In this document: piece by piece, positions 1 through 14,195 of the stretch
Position numbering within the stretch: the stretch's first letter is position 1
Layout of the letters: each line of letters starts with the position of its first letter
DNA from: Epiperipatus broadwayi
Lineage: Eukaryota > Onychophora > Udeonychophora > Euonychophora > Peripatidae
Length of the DNA: 64,000 bases
Reading direction: 5' to 3'
NCBI GenBank assembly: GCA_028023455.1
Contig: JAQFVV010006203.1
Coordinates: 10,634,876 to 10,698,875 of the forward strand
The notes under the pieces: generated by a model
What the model saw: only the letters and a program-made list of their open reading frames with translations
Database searches by the model: none
Told to the model about the DNA's origin: nothing
Program-made: the position numbers and the translations under genes

Positions 1-3000
1 AATCCTATACAAAGAAGTCTATTGGTGAGGTTTCTGCCCTTCAGTGGGCTACTTAAAAATCATTTTTTATCTTTATACAAAGATAAAAGATTTAATAGAC
101 TATTGATTCAGGATAAGGTCTTCTTCAGATCTCTCTATACAGAAATAGTCATAAAGCCATTTGCCAATTAACTGCTGAAAGGTTTTGCATATTTTTTTTT
201 CTTTTGTCTTCTAACTAATAAGAGATAGTTTATCAAACAGTAACTGTTTGGCTAGTTAAAAATAGTTATGACTGATTATCTAAAAAAAAAAAAATGTTCT
301 TAGCTACCTGAAAAAAAAAATCCAAATTTTATCTAGATTTGAATTTTAGGTCATGTACTAAAACATTAACTACTATATATATATACATGTAATAGATCAC
401 AGCAAGGATAATAAATGCAAGAATGAAAAAACCAATAGAAGTCAAAATTTATCTACACACTCCTTCGTTCAATCACTCAGCACTCATCATAATAATATAT
501 CTCCAAGAGATACCATTGGAATGTGACATCTCATATATTTCCAAGATGATCCACTGAAACTCAACAATATTTAAATTTGATAATTGGAAAGTCAATGTCA
601 AATATTATCCTCATGTTTATCGAACCATTATTTGATAGTATCAACTTTATATGGTGCATTATCATCGGAAGATGACTATCTGAAAATAATGTTGGCAGCT
701 TGGAATGAAACTGAACCTCTACGTACTCAGACAGACTGCAACTAAGATATGTTCTTTTATATTAATGGCTGGATTAAAAAAATATGATTATATGCTTGAT
801 CAAATCATAACAATTCTACGATAAGACATCACAGATAGAAGGCAATATTGTTGATAGATTTCTACAGGCAATTGCCAGATAAACTTTTTGTAAGTTGGGG
901 AAAATGTAAATAAAAATTTTCTGATCATATGACATGCTTTTAACCACTCACTGATTACTATTGCAAAATACCAGACTGCTCTCTCCCTCACATTATGCAT
1001 GTACTTCATAAAACATTCATATGTTAGATGAATTAATGGCTTAAAACAGTATATTTACATATATCACAGTTATGATCTGCAATAATAAATGTACTGAGTG
1101 AGACATGATGGAAAAGAATTACACAGAAAAATTGATCTGTGCTTGACTATTTTGTTCTACGGCTCACTTACTAATTATTATATATAATCTATATATAAAA
1201 CTAAATGAAATAAATTATCCAATTGAAAAATCTTCAAAAAACTCAAAATATCTCACAATCAACTTCAAAACTAAAAATTTACCAACACATCAAATTTTAT
1301 ATTTTTCAATTTATTTTTAGATTAGAACTTATAAAAACTAAGAAAAAAGTATATATATATGCATTCACACATCCAATTCTAAAATGAAAATTATATATAG
1401 TTAATATGGAATTTTTCATTAAATAAAGAAATTGTATCATCTGGAAAAACTGATACAGAAATTGCAAAAAATATCAGAAATTCATGTCAGATTAATATTA
1501 TATTTTTGACACATAATTTACAAAAATAGAAAATCATTATGATATGTCATAACTTACAAAAATGAAAATATCTATTATTATAATCTTTTTAAAGAAAGAA
1601 TCTTAATTGAAAGAAATATATAACAAAAAAAGTGGTATTATTTTCATAAGCTTATATAAAAAATTGATACCTATCTGAAATTAACTGAAGTACCAAAGTC
1701 TAAAATTGTTGAATTCAGTAAAAAAAGAGATATAACTAAATAAAACATATCAATAAAAAGTGATCCATATTTAACACTCCAACGTTTATCAAAATTTATA
1801 TCACATGTTTAGTCTAGAGTGGGGGCTGGCAAATTATGACTCACAAGTCAAATGTGGTTCTTTGTTCCCAATCTTATGGCTACTTTTACCATGACAAACA
1901 TAAACACATTTATTTCCTCTTGTAATTTGTAAATAAATGTTTTGATGGCTATAGCTATATGAGAGAAAATATGCACATTACAATATTGTTTCTTGAATTC
2001 AGCCTTATTATATAATAGTAATTATTGTATATGATGAATATTTAAATATTAGAAATTTGTGAATAAATCAAACTATCAAAGCAATATTTATTTATTTAAT
2101 AATTTTTAAGAGAATTTTTATTTTCATTAGAATACAGATCCTATTATGTTCTATACTAAAATAAACCTTCAAATGTATCCACAGCCCCATTCAGAAATTT
2201 GTATCTTTTATGAACAAATTTTCCACCCTTTTTTTGCAGCTCTTTAATGGTGTATGTGTGTGTATGAGGGGAGATAACACTTTTTTATGGCTCTTTAATT
2301 GGGGGGGGGGGGGGGACTGAGACGACAAAATGGCTCTTTGTATTAAAAAGTTTGCTGATCCTAGTCTAGAGCTTTTCTTTTACAATATTTTTTACTCTTC
2401 ATTGTATGTAGCCCACTCAGTGCCAGCTAAAATGTCTAAACTCCAATTAATATAGTAGTTTTTGCCATGTTTTTCTCATTTATGCATTCAAAACTTTTAC
2501 AAATATATTTGTTAATAAATGTTTGTAAATCACTGGGATAGTTTAATTAAATTGGAAATTTCACATTTAAACAAATAATCTTATATTTCCACAATTTTAA
2601 TTTTCAGTTTCTGTAGTCCACCAGATTAACAGCAATAATTCATGCTATATCATTCTAGTGTAGAGCCACCTATGTAAGCAGTAATAATCAATGGATACCA
2701 TCAAATTAGTAGCTATTTTTATCTTTTTTTAATACTGTTCAAGTTAATGTCTTGAAATTTCAAACATTTTAGTTTTAAATACAAACCAATCTACTTTTAT
2801 AGTTACATAAGTCTGATATTAGGTTAACAATTAAATATTTCAGTAACTTCAATTATATGTTGACCAAAGACATTTTTGATCCTTCAGAAAAAGAATGGTT
2901 TAACAAAAATAACGTCACAAAATTATTGTCTTCAAGCAGTCAGACTGTTGTTAAGACAAATTGTTTTTTTTCTCCCAGATATTTACTTCATATCTGTTTT

Positions 3001-5582
3001 TCTTGCCTCAATACCTAGATAATAAACCAGCATTTCTGTTTATAAAATTGTCAGTGACAAAATCACAAATCCAACCCTATAACCTAGATCCTTTGACCAA
3101 TTATTAATAGACTAATGAATAATCTTTTTTAAGCCTATGTACTGACAAAATTAAAACCATTATAAATAGTATAATTAAAAGTAATCAGTCTTTTTTCGTT
3201 CATGATTATTTCAAAATATTCAGACAATATTTCTTGATTATCCATCTGTCGCAAGTAATCATCATACACTGTCCTAATGTGATTGATCAGTATTTCTTAA
3301 TACAAATTTAATACAGAACAAATTATAGTTCTCGTGAAGTTATAAAACATTTTTAAAATCAACAAAAAAACATATTATAAAATAGTTGATGTTCATAGAA
3401 ATCATTTACTTGGGTTAAAGCAAAGGACATTATAACTGTTTGAAATGAGCTAAAAGAGTAAGTTTTTTTTTAAAAAAAAAGAAATATTTTATAGTTGTTG
3501 TTTTACAAATATATATATAATGTTGCATTTTTATACAACTTAAATTTTCTTTATAATTTAACATGGGAACCTGCAATCATAGCATTTCATACCTGTTATG
3601 TTTTGAAAAAAAAATTATTTTTTTTCTGAAGATATATAATCATATGCTATTACATATTTTAATTTATCACACATATATTAACAATATTTTATTGGAGAGC
3701 TACACATACAAAAATAAACTACTAAAAGAAAAACAATTTTTTATTGTCCTCCAAGCAATTGAAGAGTTAATCAAGACATAATGATAAACTATATATAAAT
3801 ATATTTATTATGAGAAAACTACTCATAATCATGCGTGAAAAATATTAATGGTAGATATAAAAAAATATGGATTAAAGACATACTAATACCATATTATTGA
3901 AGAAAAACATTGAAAATATAAATGCGCTGCTAATTATGAAAATGGACTAAGTCATATATTTTTCATTTCGAGATATTTAAAATTTTGTGTTTGAATAAAC
4001 TAAAAAATATTTTTATATTATGTAACAAAATATTTCAGAAAATATTTAGTCTTCTAAAATAAGAATGTATTATGACTATAAAATTTTGTGTGTATCTTAT
4101 AAAGAAATACGATTTTTGATTATTTTTCCACAAATATCAAATTCACAAGAGTGCAACTGACTTAGTCCAATGCCAGAATAAACACTAACTGAATTCCGAT
4201 TAACGATGCAACAGGCAATTCAATTTAGCAGTTCAATATTTCACAACTTTTTAAAAATTACACCAGATTATTTTAATTTAAAAGAATATGAAGCGAAATA
4301 ACTGATAAAATCATTTTTTTATAATGCTTGACTTAGGCCACTTCCAAAATTATCGGCACATATATTAAGTATTTCACTTTAATTTATTGCATTTCAGTAA
4401 TGAAGTTATTTAGAAATATGAATTATATATAGTAAGAATATCAAAATGTTATATATTTATATAATAGTGCATTTTATCATTACAAAACATGTTTGTCTTA
4501 TATAAAATGCTAGTGTGTAATAAATAAAAAAAAAGTTTTATAACTATCTTTTTTTTAATTAATTTAATTACTAAATTAAAACTTTTGAATTGGCTAAAAA
4601 CATTTTTCAATAATTAACATATATATTATAGATTTGACTTGAATATTAAGTTTTATAGTTTCAAATTGAATAATTCATATAAAGGTTTTAGGGGCGAGTA
4701 TGTGTAAATTCGTAAAAAGCACATGACCGAGGTTTATTCTCTTCTTTAAATTACATATGTAGTCAAGTGCTATATAAATAGACTATTTATTACAGAAAAT
4801 ACAATATTATTGATATTTAAATCTTTGAAATATAAAAATCTTTGACTGCAATCTAATTGTATTTATATGATGTATAATTGATTAGTATTAATACCTAATT
4901 TAAAGACAAATTGATTTTAAATTTATAACTATATTTTAAAAGTCAATAAAAAAATAAAATTATGAAGAATTTATTATTTATTTAGTCTTTATCACGTTTC
5001 TCCATGAACCAGTTCTGCATATATGGATGGTAAAATATATTTGTTATATAGACTAAAATAAATTTTTAGGTTTATTAAATACAAAGTTTATAATGGAGCT
5101 AGCCAAGAAGTATATTAATTTGAATGTTAGTTCACATTTGTTTCAATAAATGTTTATTATTATACAGTAATTCCATTTCCCAATGTGAGAATAAAAACAA
5201 TATTAACTATTATAATATATATGTAAGGATATTAAAACACAACAGTTAGTATATCTATGTTGGAAAAATTTTGAAAATACTTATAATTTGTCTTTCAGAT
5301 AGCCAGCCTGTAGCCAATTCAGTCGACCATCTAATATTGATCACTAAATGGATATCTAAATACTTCTATCTAAGAACAAAACAAAATCCATTCGCATCTT
5401 ATAAATAGCAATACTTTTCTTTATGGAGAAATTATTGGAGAGAACTTTGCATTGAAGAAAGCTTATTTAAAATTTGGATGTCTGTGCATCCATTTATTTA
5501 TCTATCTATCTATCTACTTATATCTGCATATGTATAGCATGTTTGTATATAATTAAATAAAAAGCACTGTCTTAATACTTAC
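1..5582 (-). other. CRCP intron 5 (partial), mostly unassigned AT-rich DNA
   Basis: Apart from the hAT MITE at 1,820-2,363, I see only AT-rich single-copy-looking DNA here, with short homopolymers and a small TATC run near 5,503-5,516. The open frames at 800-1,009 and 3,563-3,781 have no recognisable motifs and AT-driven composition. CRCP exon 6 was searched for here and not found. Confidence 0.6.
1820..2363. mobile_element. hAT-type non-autonomous element (MITE)
   Basis: The left tip TGGGGGCTGGCAAATT and the inverted right tip TAGGATCAGCAAACT are imperfect terminal inverted repeats of the GGCAAAC style typical of hAT elements. The 8-bp sequence GTCTAGAG occurs on both sides (1,812-1,819 and 2,364-2,371), the size of an hAT target duplication. 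The subterminal word GGCTCTTTGT on the right is echoed on the left by TGGTTCTTTGT. No transposase is encoded. A run of 15 G lies at 2,301-2,315. Confidence 0.8.
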
Positions 5583-5640
5583 CAATTGAATTTCAACTGC
5601 TGATGAAGGTTTTTGATTTAAAAGCTGTAATTTTTCAGAT
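5583..5640 (-). CDS. CRCP: CRCP exon 5
   Basis: A 58-nt exon. The first A completes the Lys codon from exon 4, followed by SEKLQLLNQKPSSAVEIQL, matching human AEKLQLLNHRPVTAVEIQL at 14 of 19 positions by eye. Acceptor ATTTCAG, donor TTG/GTAAGT, ends in phase 0. The next human residues (MVEESEERL) would open exon 6, which is not visible downstream of this exon. Confidence 0.93.
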
Positions 5641-6749
5641 CTGAAATATATATATGTATACATAAAATGTATTCATCCATAATTAAATTGTCAGAAAAAT
5701 CACAAATAAAAACAGTAAGCTGCCCTATTCTAAGCCTAGGATTTAAATAAAACTTAATTTTGCTAATAAATATAGTAATAAAGATGAAATTTAAACTCAA
5801 GCCAGAAATAATGGTAGAAGTAGTAGCTTGAACTTATACTTAAGTGAACAATAGTAAGAAACATCTCATTTTATAAACCACTGTAAATAAGAAAGAGAAG
5901 TCAAATCATTATAAATATTTTAATAAAAGCTATACTAAAATACATTATATATAAAAATGAAACAAAGCTGATCCATCAACTTTCATGAACTATGATCATA
6001 TAAATGTATCCATCCACATTGCACTGTCAGAAAAATCGAATGTTCACAATCCTTGAAAATTAGTCAGCTTTCTTTCATGTACATATACTTTAGCATCGTG
6101 TTTATTAAAATATTATAAATACATAAACAAACATATATATAGGTGTGCATAAGAATTTATATTTTTAATAACCATATTCTACAAGCTAGCAGCATCCAGA
6201 TAAAACTAAAATATAATGATGATTTACTCTATAAAAATAATACACAAACAACAAAGTACAATATGCATCAATTTTTTTTTTTTAATTATTTATAACTTCA
6301 GTTTTCTTATTTGTTTTTGGGTTGTTATAAATAAATATATATATATATATATATCACTCTTAACAAACAATTTTATTTATAAGTACTGACTGATTTTGGA
6401 TTTATTAATTAGGAATGATCATTTCTGTTTTATTAAATAACCTACTATGCAACTACAATGTGTCACAAAAATTAAATACAGAAAAAATATTAATTACTTA
6501 TTATTATTATCAGATATTATTATTCTGATTGATATCTGGTAACATATGAATAGCATTTTGATTTAGCATTTGTTAGATTTTTAGGCTTCTCAAAGATATT
6601 TTCATTATTCTGATAATATAGTACATCTATCTTTTATCACCAACATTTCTGGGCATTATGCACTTTTCTAATGAATTAGATCATTTTAATAATATACCTA
6701 AAATAATTATTCACCTGATAATTAATAATTCAAACAAGAGTTAAAATCC

Positions 6750-7620
6750 AAACACTTCTCTTGTTATTCACTATATTCTCAAGAATCTTCAGTAGTATCA
6801 CAATTCAAAAAGTCACAGAAAATATCAACATCATATTCAAGTTCATTTCTCCAATCCTTAGCTTTTCTTATCCACATTACTACAACATTTTTCTTATCTT
6901 CTATCTCACAGACAATCTATTTCTAAGTCTTGGTCTGGCTTCATTTCAGCTTTTTAATTCTTTCAATGATGCCAATAGTATTTCTTCCATTTCATTTTCA
7001 ATCTCTCCTTATAACTCCCAATATACATCTCTCCATATTTTGTTGTGCCATCTGAAACTTTTTTATTGCTTTTCTGATAAGAGTTATATGTAAGAACTTG
7101 TAAAACATAACTATTAAAAACTTTCTTTTTTTCAAACACAAAGGCATATTTCCTTTAAATATTATTTCTATCAAAAGCATTCCACCCAAGTTTAATTTTA
7201 TGATTAATTTCATCATCCATTATGTATTCATTTTTATTAATAATTTGATCAAGGTATTTATAATTGCTAGCTTCTAATTCATTACTATCAACGTTTATTT
7301 TTTTCTTTTATGAAAAGCTATTGAATATTATTTAAATCTTTTTATTTTTGATCTTCCTTTCATCTGATACCTCTTTGTAGCATTCAGAAAATATCATAAC
7401 TTAAACAATTTTGGGCTTCATTGTGAATAAAATCTTTTCTATGCAAATTTTGCACAGTACTAGCTTGTGATGACACTGATGATCATCTATGAAGTGATGT
7501 CAATAATTTTTATATTTTCATTATCAATTTTGAATTCATGTCATCATAATCTTTGTTTTCTTCATATCACTGTAATTGTATTTTTTCACTCTGTTTTCTA
7601 AGTGTCTAAATAACTCTTGA
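6750..7620 (-). pseudogene. RTE-type LINE fragment, 3' half of ORF
   Basis: Minus-strand frames read DELEASNYKYLDQIIN-like, then DEINHKIKL, GNMPLCLKKRKF and MERCILGVIRRD. These are the blocks downstream of the reverse transcriptase in RTE ORF2, also seen in the copy at 11.4-14.2 kb (NMPLCLKRKV). The fragment continues through a coherent stretch reading KDWRNELEYDVDIFCDFL before stops. Frameshifts and stops show it is dead. Confidence 0.7.
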
Positions 7621-7633
7621 AGTCATATTTATA

Positions 7634-7745
7634 CATCATCATTTTCAACCATTATCGATCCACTGCAGGATGAAGATCACTCCAAGCTCAATCCATTTTT
7701 TCCAATCTCTATTTATTCTATATATTCTATTTCATTTTTTAGCAA
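7634..7745 (-). repeat. RTE LINE 3' end, truncated copy
   Basis: The sequence CCATTATCGATCCACTGCAG within this stretch matches the 3' end of the RTE copy at 47.58 kb (CCATTATTGATTCACTTCAG), preceded in both by CATTTTCAA. It lies next to the 6.75-kb fragment but in an order that makes it a separate 5'-truncated insertion. Confidence 0.5.
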
Positions 7746-9149
7746 TCAATTCAAAACAAACAAGCAAAAAAAAGTTAACACTTTCAATAAATAATAATAA
7801 TGGAATGCTTTGTTGTTTGGAAATTTACAAAGAAAATTGAACACCAGAATTGACAGAATTAAACTGCAAACTATGGAACTTGACCTCTCTCATCCACAAA
7901 TCAACTATTATAATCATCCATACAGGGTGATTAATGCTTCTAATAATAAATTTCTTTAGACTCCATAAATGTAAGAAAACATTATAAACATGCCAGAAGC
8001 ATTATGTCCACAAATAATGATTTGATATATTATCTTTATATAAATAAAGTGAAAATATAACATTTTAGTTTATATATATTTAATGGAACAGAAACCCATT
8101 TAAGAAACAAACAAATTCAAAATACATTGGAATTGATATAACAAAGGACACATTTATAAGTTCATTTAAATATTTCTTTAAAAATGCAGCTTGTGAATTA
8201 TCTTAGTAATTATATTCAGGCTTGCTTAATCCATGAATAGGTTTATATTCTTAATGTTACATATTTGACAAGCCATAAAATTATTTGTGCGTCTCAATTA
8301 AAATCTCTCAATAATTTAATCACCTTCTTAGTAACAGATACCTTATATAATTCTTATGAAATATTTAACTATAATCAAAATAAAAAAAACACACTTAAAT
8401 AACATTCACAAACTTATACAGATCCTTATTACTAATTTTCGAGGATCTTCTAAATCATGCATTTCAATTCTAATTTCCTAAAATTAGTCATCCATTTCAA
8501 ATTTCATAAAAAAAAATTAGCATCAATAGAGATAATTCTAATTAAATATTAAATATAGATTTGAAACTAAATATATTCTCAAATAAAATAATTAAGAAAA
8601 TATGAAAACATTTAGACTGAATGTACAGAGAACCTAACGATTGCTCATAATGTAGTTAATGTTATCTGAAAAGATCTCTGTTTATTAACATAATTGGTGA
8701 TAATTCTAGTAGTTATTTTTGAATGTAAGTTTAAATTGTTCAGACCATCTTTCAAAAAAATTCTTTAGGCTACCACTAATTACAAAAGTCCTCCATGAAT
8801 TATTTACTTTGCTTCAAAACAGAACCCATATTTTTTAGGTCTTGCACCCATGCTATCATTTTAAAGTAATAACAATAGCTGTTCTAGTTATTATGACACA
8901 TTATGACCTTCCTATATAAAAAAAAAAAAAATTCACAAATAACTATTTTATTTTCATATCTTAATTCTATAATCCATACATTTATAATCAGACTTCAATA
9001 ACTATCTAGTTTATATTTAAAAGCAATAATTTACTAAATAAGCAATTATGTAATTAATGTATTAAGGACTTATACCTTATTAATATTGGAAATTTTATAA
9101 TTTTTTTTGTTTAAGTCTAAATTTATAATTAAAGTGGGATGAAACAGCT

Positions 9150-9345
9150 TTTATTAAAACAGAATAGGAGAAGAAAAAATGAATTAGGGATGAAAGAGAA
9201 GCATTATGAGTTTATTATGATGTCCAACTATTTCAGAGAGATGAAATATTTAGCTTGATTAATGAGGTTTTTTGGCATACGATCTATATACAGAAACTTA
9301 ACTTTATATAAAATGCCACATTACGTCACATCACAATAACTTATT
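9150..9345 (+). repeat. 3' tail of the LINE family at 33.5-35.9 kb
   Basis: Ends with CGTCACATCACAATAAC, nearly the same as the 3' terminus of the longer LINE near 35,905-35,930. The upstream part is too diverged to align by eye. Confidence 0.45.
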
Positions 9346-9639
9346 AAATAGCTATTCACACAAATTATATCACAATTTGTTATTACCTGCATTCTAGGTC
9401 CATCTGATATAAGATTAAATAATTAATAGAGACAAATAGGAATGCTATAAAATCCACATTAGGCTTATGCATCTTTTGCTCCTTTATAAAACTCTAATAG
9501 CATGAAATTATGAAAACCCTAAGGTTGTGAATTTAAACCAGGTTACTTATACTGTATAGTTATTTTAATAAATTTATTTCTATGTTGATTCTAGGCTCTT
9601 TGTCTAGGAAGACTAATACCAACAAAAGATCATGACTTT

Positions 9640-9870
9640 CTTAATTACTCATGCTTCCAAAAACATTTTTCTTCATAATCCTGGAGCTATCATAATGCAA
9701 ATCTTCACTGATGAAGGCAAAGGTCAGAAACTAATAGGTAGGAAGATATGGATATTGTAGCAATATCATCTGGTATCCATTGTCTACTCAAACTTACAAT
9801 ATAGCTGGGGAAGAGAACTGTTATTAGAAGTACAAATAAGGTAAAAAAAGTCATGTGATGCTTTGTTGGT
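9640..9870 (+). repeat. Diverged copy of the hammerhead element
   Basis: Holds CTGATGA (9,708-9,714), AGGC and a GAAACTA (9,727-9,733), followed by GATATGGATATTG, CTGGTATCCATTG, and finally GTCATGTGATGCTT. These occur in the order found in the 457-bp unit at 26.0-26.4 kb. The catalytic core words survive, but stem III and the cleavage site are altered (CTAATAGG instead of CTAGTCTGG), so self-cleavage is doubtful. Confidence 0.6.
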
Positions 9871-11409
9871 AATATCTTTTCTAGCCAAAAGACAGAAAGG
9901 ACTTAGTGTTTGTATAAATTTGAAGTCACTAAAATATATATTTATTGATCTGGTCTGAGAGTATGAATTTGGTAACATTGATAATTCAGATTATAATAGA
10001 TGGCTCTACAGTAAAAAACAAGAACTATTTACATGTTTACAAAAATACAAATAATAAATTGTGCCTAGTGATTCTTATTAATAATATATAAAAAAATGAA
10101 TGGCTTATTGTTTAGGAGATATTTTAAGCCCCAGAAAGAATAGCTCAAACTGCTTTCCACAGACGATGAGATATATAGTTTGCCGTTCAATCATTTTACT
10201 AAACAGTACACTATTTAATTCCTCCATGTAAGTTATTCATGTTTGTTTGTTCTACTGAGTAATTATTATTTATATTTTAAAAACTCAGTCACTTTTGAGA
10301 GTTAATTAACTTCAATTTTTGTGTTTTTGTAAATTAATATCCATTTCAATATATTAAATATCTCTTTTTTAAAAAACTTAAATTAAAAGATCATTTCTGC
10401 GTTGTTCAAAGTGGAGCAGTTTTTAAGAAAAAAAGAACTTTTAAAGAGATCTAAGTAAAAATAAAAATCATTAACATGTTTAAAGATTCCATTCTCTGAC
10501 TACTTAGTTTATATATATCAATTATAAATAAATATACTATTACTGGGATAGTTACTAGATGGAAAAACAAAAAATATGAACATTGGATTACTCTGTTCTT
10601 GATTGGGTTACTCAGATATATTACTGCTGATGTTTTTTATGATTCCATTTTGTTTTTGTCTTGAATTTGGCCGGTGAGACCAGCAGAATATATTTATGAA
10701 AGACATAGCGCATTTTTACAGAATACAGATTTGGGTAGTGAAAATATTTTTCCCAATATTTATTAGGCCAAAGTCCTAAAATAAATTTTCCCTATATTAC
10801 TCTCCATGATCTGGTGTGAACATTAAAATTACTATATGAGCTATCCTAATTCCAAAAGAAATCAGAAGCAAGGATAGAGAGAGAGAAATAAAGATTATAG
10901 TTTTAAAAATGTAATAAAATATGAACACGTGAATTCAGTAACAAATCTCCAATCATGATTGATAATCTGAGAAGCTGTGCACATTACAAAACATAATCTA
11001 ATATTCAACAAAAAAATTAAAAAAATGAAGAGGAAAAAATATATACTATAAACGACAGCCTATAGAAAGTAATTTGTCGTTAACCCTTTACTGAACAGGA
11101 AAAATTCTTGTTATCCACTCCACAAATTCTTGTTGTTGCAGCTGCTATTACTAATGATTATTTATATAATATATGCACATAGATGAGTTGCTCACTAACA
11201 TGCATTAGCCAATGTGGTGTGTTTATTCGCTTTTTATCTCTGAATTTATGATCAAGAAACATCAATCTTTTTTTTAGTTGCCTGATAAGTCTTAATTAAC
11301 ATATCAGTTTTCTTCAAGGTAGAATGAATATGTGGTGTAAATGACCTTTTTTTTTTTTAATAGATAATTTCAAACATATCAGACAAAACTAAATCATGAC
11401 CCTTATTCT

Positions 11410-14195
11410 CAAAAATCTGTAAAGTCACCAGCCATGACAGCAGCTGGTGGGTGAAGGTGGAGGGCGCTACGAATCTCCTGATTGTTTACCCAGGCTGCCA
11501 TTTAATTACACCTTTTTCTATAGAAACTCACAATTTAAGATTGCATGAATTGGAAGAACAACTGTTTAATATTAAATGGGATATTGTTGGACTTTGTGAA
11601 GTTACAAGAAAAAGTGGTCAAGTACTTTTCTATAAAGGTATTCATTATAAATGAAATAACAACCCTGAGATTAATGGCATGAGCAGACAGAGTGGCAAGA
11701 TCAATTATTCAATTTAATGGAAATACCAAATGCAGATAATTCAAGTTTATGTCCCAACAAGTTCTCATTCTGATGAAGAAATAGAGGATTTTTATAAGAA
11801 TATACAAAAGACTTTTGATCAGACCAAACATTTTAAAATTGTTATGGGAGACTTTAATGCTAGAATTGGTAAACAATTGAAAGATGAAAATGCTGTGGGT
11901 AAATTTGGTTATGGAGATAGAAATGAGAGAGGACACAGATTAGTAGAGTTTTCAGAAAAAGATAAACTATATTATGGATTCTTTCTTTGAGAAAATGATA
12001 AAAGGACATTGAAGCAACCAAATGAAAATATAACAGAATTGGACTATATTTTGACTAACAGAAAATATATATTTTAAGGTATAAATATTTTAACTATTAG
12101 AAAATATGTATTTCAAGAATGAAATGTTCTTAATAAATTTAACTCAAAAAGTGATCATAGATTAGTGAGATGAAAATTATGTTAATGCAAAACAATATTC
12201 ACAGTTGATATATCTAGCCTTCTGAAACATTCTAATGAATTTAAATTAGAACTTGAAAATCATTTTAAAAATATTAACAGATTTTGAAGAAGGTTCAGAT
12301 TAAAATGAAATCAATAGAAAAATAACGGAATTGCTACAAAGATAGCTAGTACAAGAAAGCAGCAATCGACCAGTAAAATTTCAACCGAGACAAGAGGAAA
12401 AATGAAAATATATAAAAACGATCCATTAAGAAGAATTAAATATCTACATTTTTGTAAAATGGTATAAGAAAAAGTTAATAATGATAAAAGAAAATATAAT
12501 TGTGAATTAACAAGGAAAACTATTGAAGAGAATAAAAGTATCAAAGTATAAAATAACATTTTGGAATTGATAAAAAACTTGTTTCTGCAAATATAAAAGA
12601 GGATGGTACTATTACAAAAAAAAGAGAGATGATATCGCAAAATATTTTGAAAGTTCTATAAAGAATTAACAGCAATAAAGAACAAGAAAACAAAATATTC
12701 TCTACAATTGCTATGTTTTCTGAATTGCACAGTATTTTAAATGAAGAAGTGAGACATGCAGTTAAATCTATGAATAAGATAAAAGCTCCCAATAATGTTG
12801 GAATTATAATTGATACCTTAAAAAAAAAAAACAGATGAAAAATAGAAAAAAAATTAATGAAATTGTATTTCAAATATCTAAATGATAAAAATGTACCAAG
12901 TGATTGGGAAAATGCAGTAGTCATTTTGATATTTAAAAAAAATTGATAAAGGTACTAGAAATTACAGATCTACCAATCTTTTATCAGCTCTATACAAATT
13001 TTTTAACAACAGAAGTACTAGTGAATTTTGGATATTAACCAACCAAAAGAACAAGTAATATTTGAAAATGCTTTTAGCAAAGTGGTTCACATCCAAGTAT
13101 TGAGAGAGATTATAAGAAGAACCAATAATATCAGTTGCCATTATGTGGATTAGGAAAAGGCCTTTAATTCTATAAGCATTTTTTCAATGATTAAAGCATT
13201 ACATCAAGATACAGATCTAGAACATCATATTCTGAAGAATATATATCAAAATGCAACAGACATGATTAAATTACATAGCTATACTAAAAAGTTTAACATT
13301 GAGAAGAGTGTGTCACAGGGTAATTCCATATCTCCAAAATTTTTTACAGAAGTTTAAAAAAAAAAAATTTATGGATTAAAAGTAAATGGAGATTGTTTAA
13401 GTCATCTAGATTTTGCAGATTATGTAATTTGTTTTGCAAGTAAGGCTTCAGAACTTCAGGAAATGTTGCACGGCATATCACATGAAACAAAGTAGGACTA
13501 AAGAAAAATGCTTAAAAAAATGTTGAAAGGACTTGCTCAAAAAAAGAAAATAAAGACTGATAATGATGTATTACATGAAATTAACTACTACATATGCCAT
13601 GGTCAAATTATTAATACAATTGGAAACATAATGAAAAAAATTAATCACAGAATTAAATTTTGACTGAGAGCTTTCGTTAGAAATAATTTAATATTATAAG
13701 AAAATATGCCACTATGCTTGAAAAGGAAGGTATTAAATAAATTTGTTTTATCAGTTCTTATTCATGGATCTGAGGGTTGGACACTTAAAAAGAAGAGCAA
13801 TACAGAGACTTCAGACCATTCAATGAAGTATGGAAAGATGTATATTAGGAATAACAAGAAGAGACTAAAAATGAAATATATGGGTGAGAGAACAAACAGG
13901 CATTACTGAAATCCCCTGAAAAAATTAAGAGACAGAAGTGGGGCTGGGCTGGACACATTGCTCGAAGTGATGATAACAGATGGACAGTTGAAATTTTAAA
14001 CTGCATCCCAAGAGATTGTAAAAGACCTAAAAAGAGATCATATTTGAGATGAATGGATGAAATAAGGAAGTTTGCTAGTGTGATGTGTAAAAGGGGAGAT
14101 TAGAAAACAAAGGAACTGATTAAATTTAAGAGACCTTTATCCTACATTAATCAATAATGGCTGAAAATGATGATACTGATTATAAACAACAATTT
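11410..14195 (+). pseudogene. RTE-type LINE, nearly full-length but broken
   Basis: Blocks in order: the APE-type endonuclease (IIQVYVPTSSHSDEEIEDFY, then VMGDFNARIG near 11,848, then GYGDRNERGHRLVEFSE and LDYILTNRK-like); the RT fingers (EEVRHAVKSM, WENAVVILIFKK, RNYRSTNLLSALYKFF); the palm (EKAFNSI, QGNSISPKFFT, and FADYVICFA where FADD is expected); and a C-terminal region (LIHGSEGWTLKK, WAGHIARSDDNRWTVE, DLYPTLINNG). This is the craniofacial-development-protein-2-like class of RTE ORF. Many stops and frameshifts (for example after 11,654 and 11,990) make it non-functional. The 5' edge near 11,410 is GC-richer. No poly-A or clear target duplication was resolved. Confidence 0.85.

Noticed and set aside
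121-180. Minus-strand frame reading ERSEEDLILNQ, considered as CRCP exon 6
   Set aside because: It does not follow the MVEESEERLTEEQ pattern, lies out of the expected phase, and meets a stop quickly.
5597-5604. CTGATGA on the plus strand, a hammerhead core word
   Set aside because: It is the antisense of CRCP exon 5, with no GAAA and no stems around it.
9784-9978. 64-codon minus-strand open frame
   Set aside because: Overlaps the diverged hammerhead element and has no protein motif.
12311-12924. Two long minus-strand open frames (109 and 127 codons)
   Set aside because: They are antisense shadows of the A-rich RTE coding region on the plus strand.
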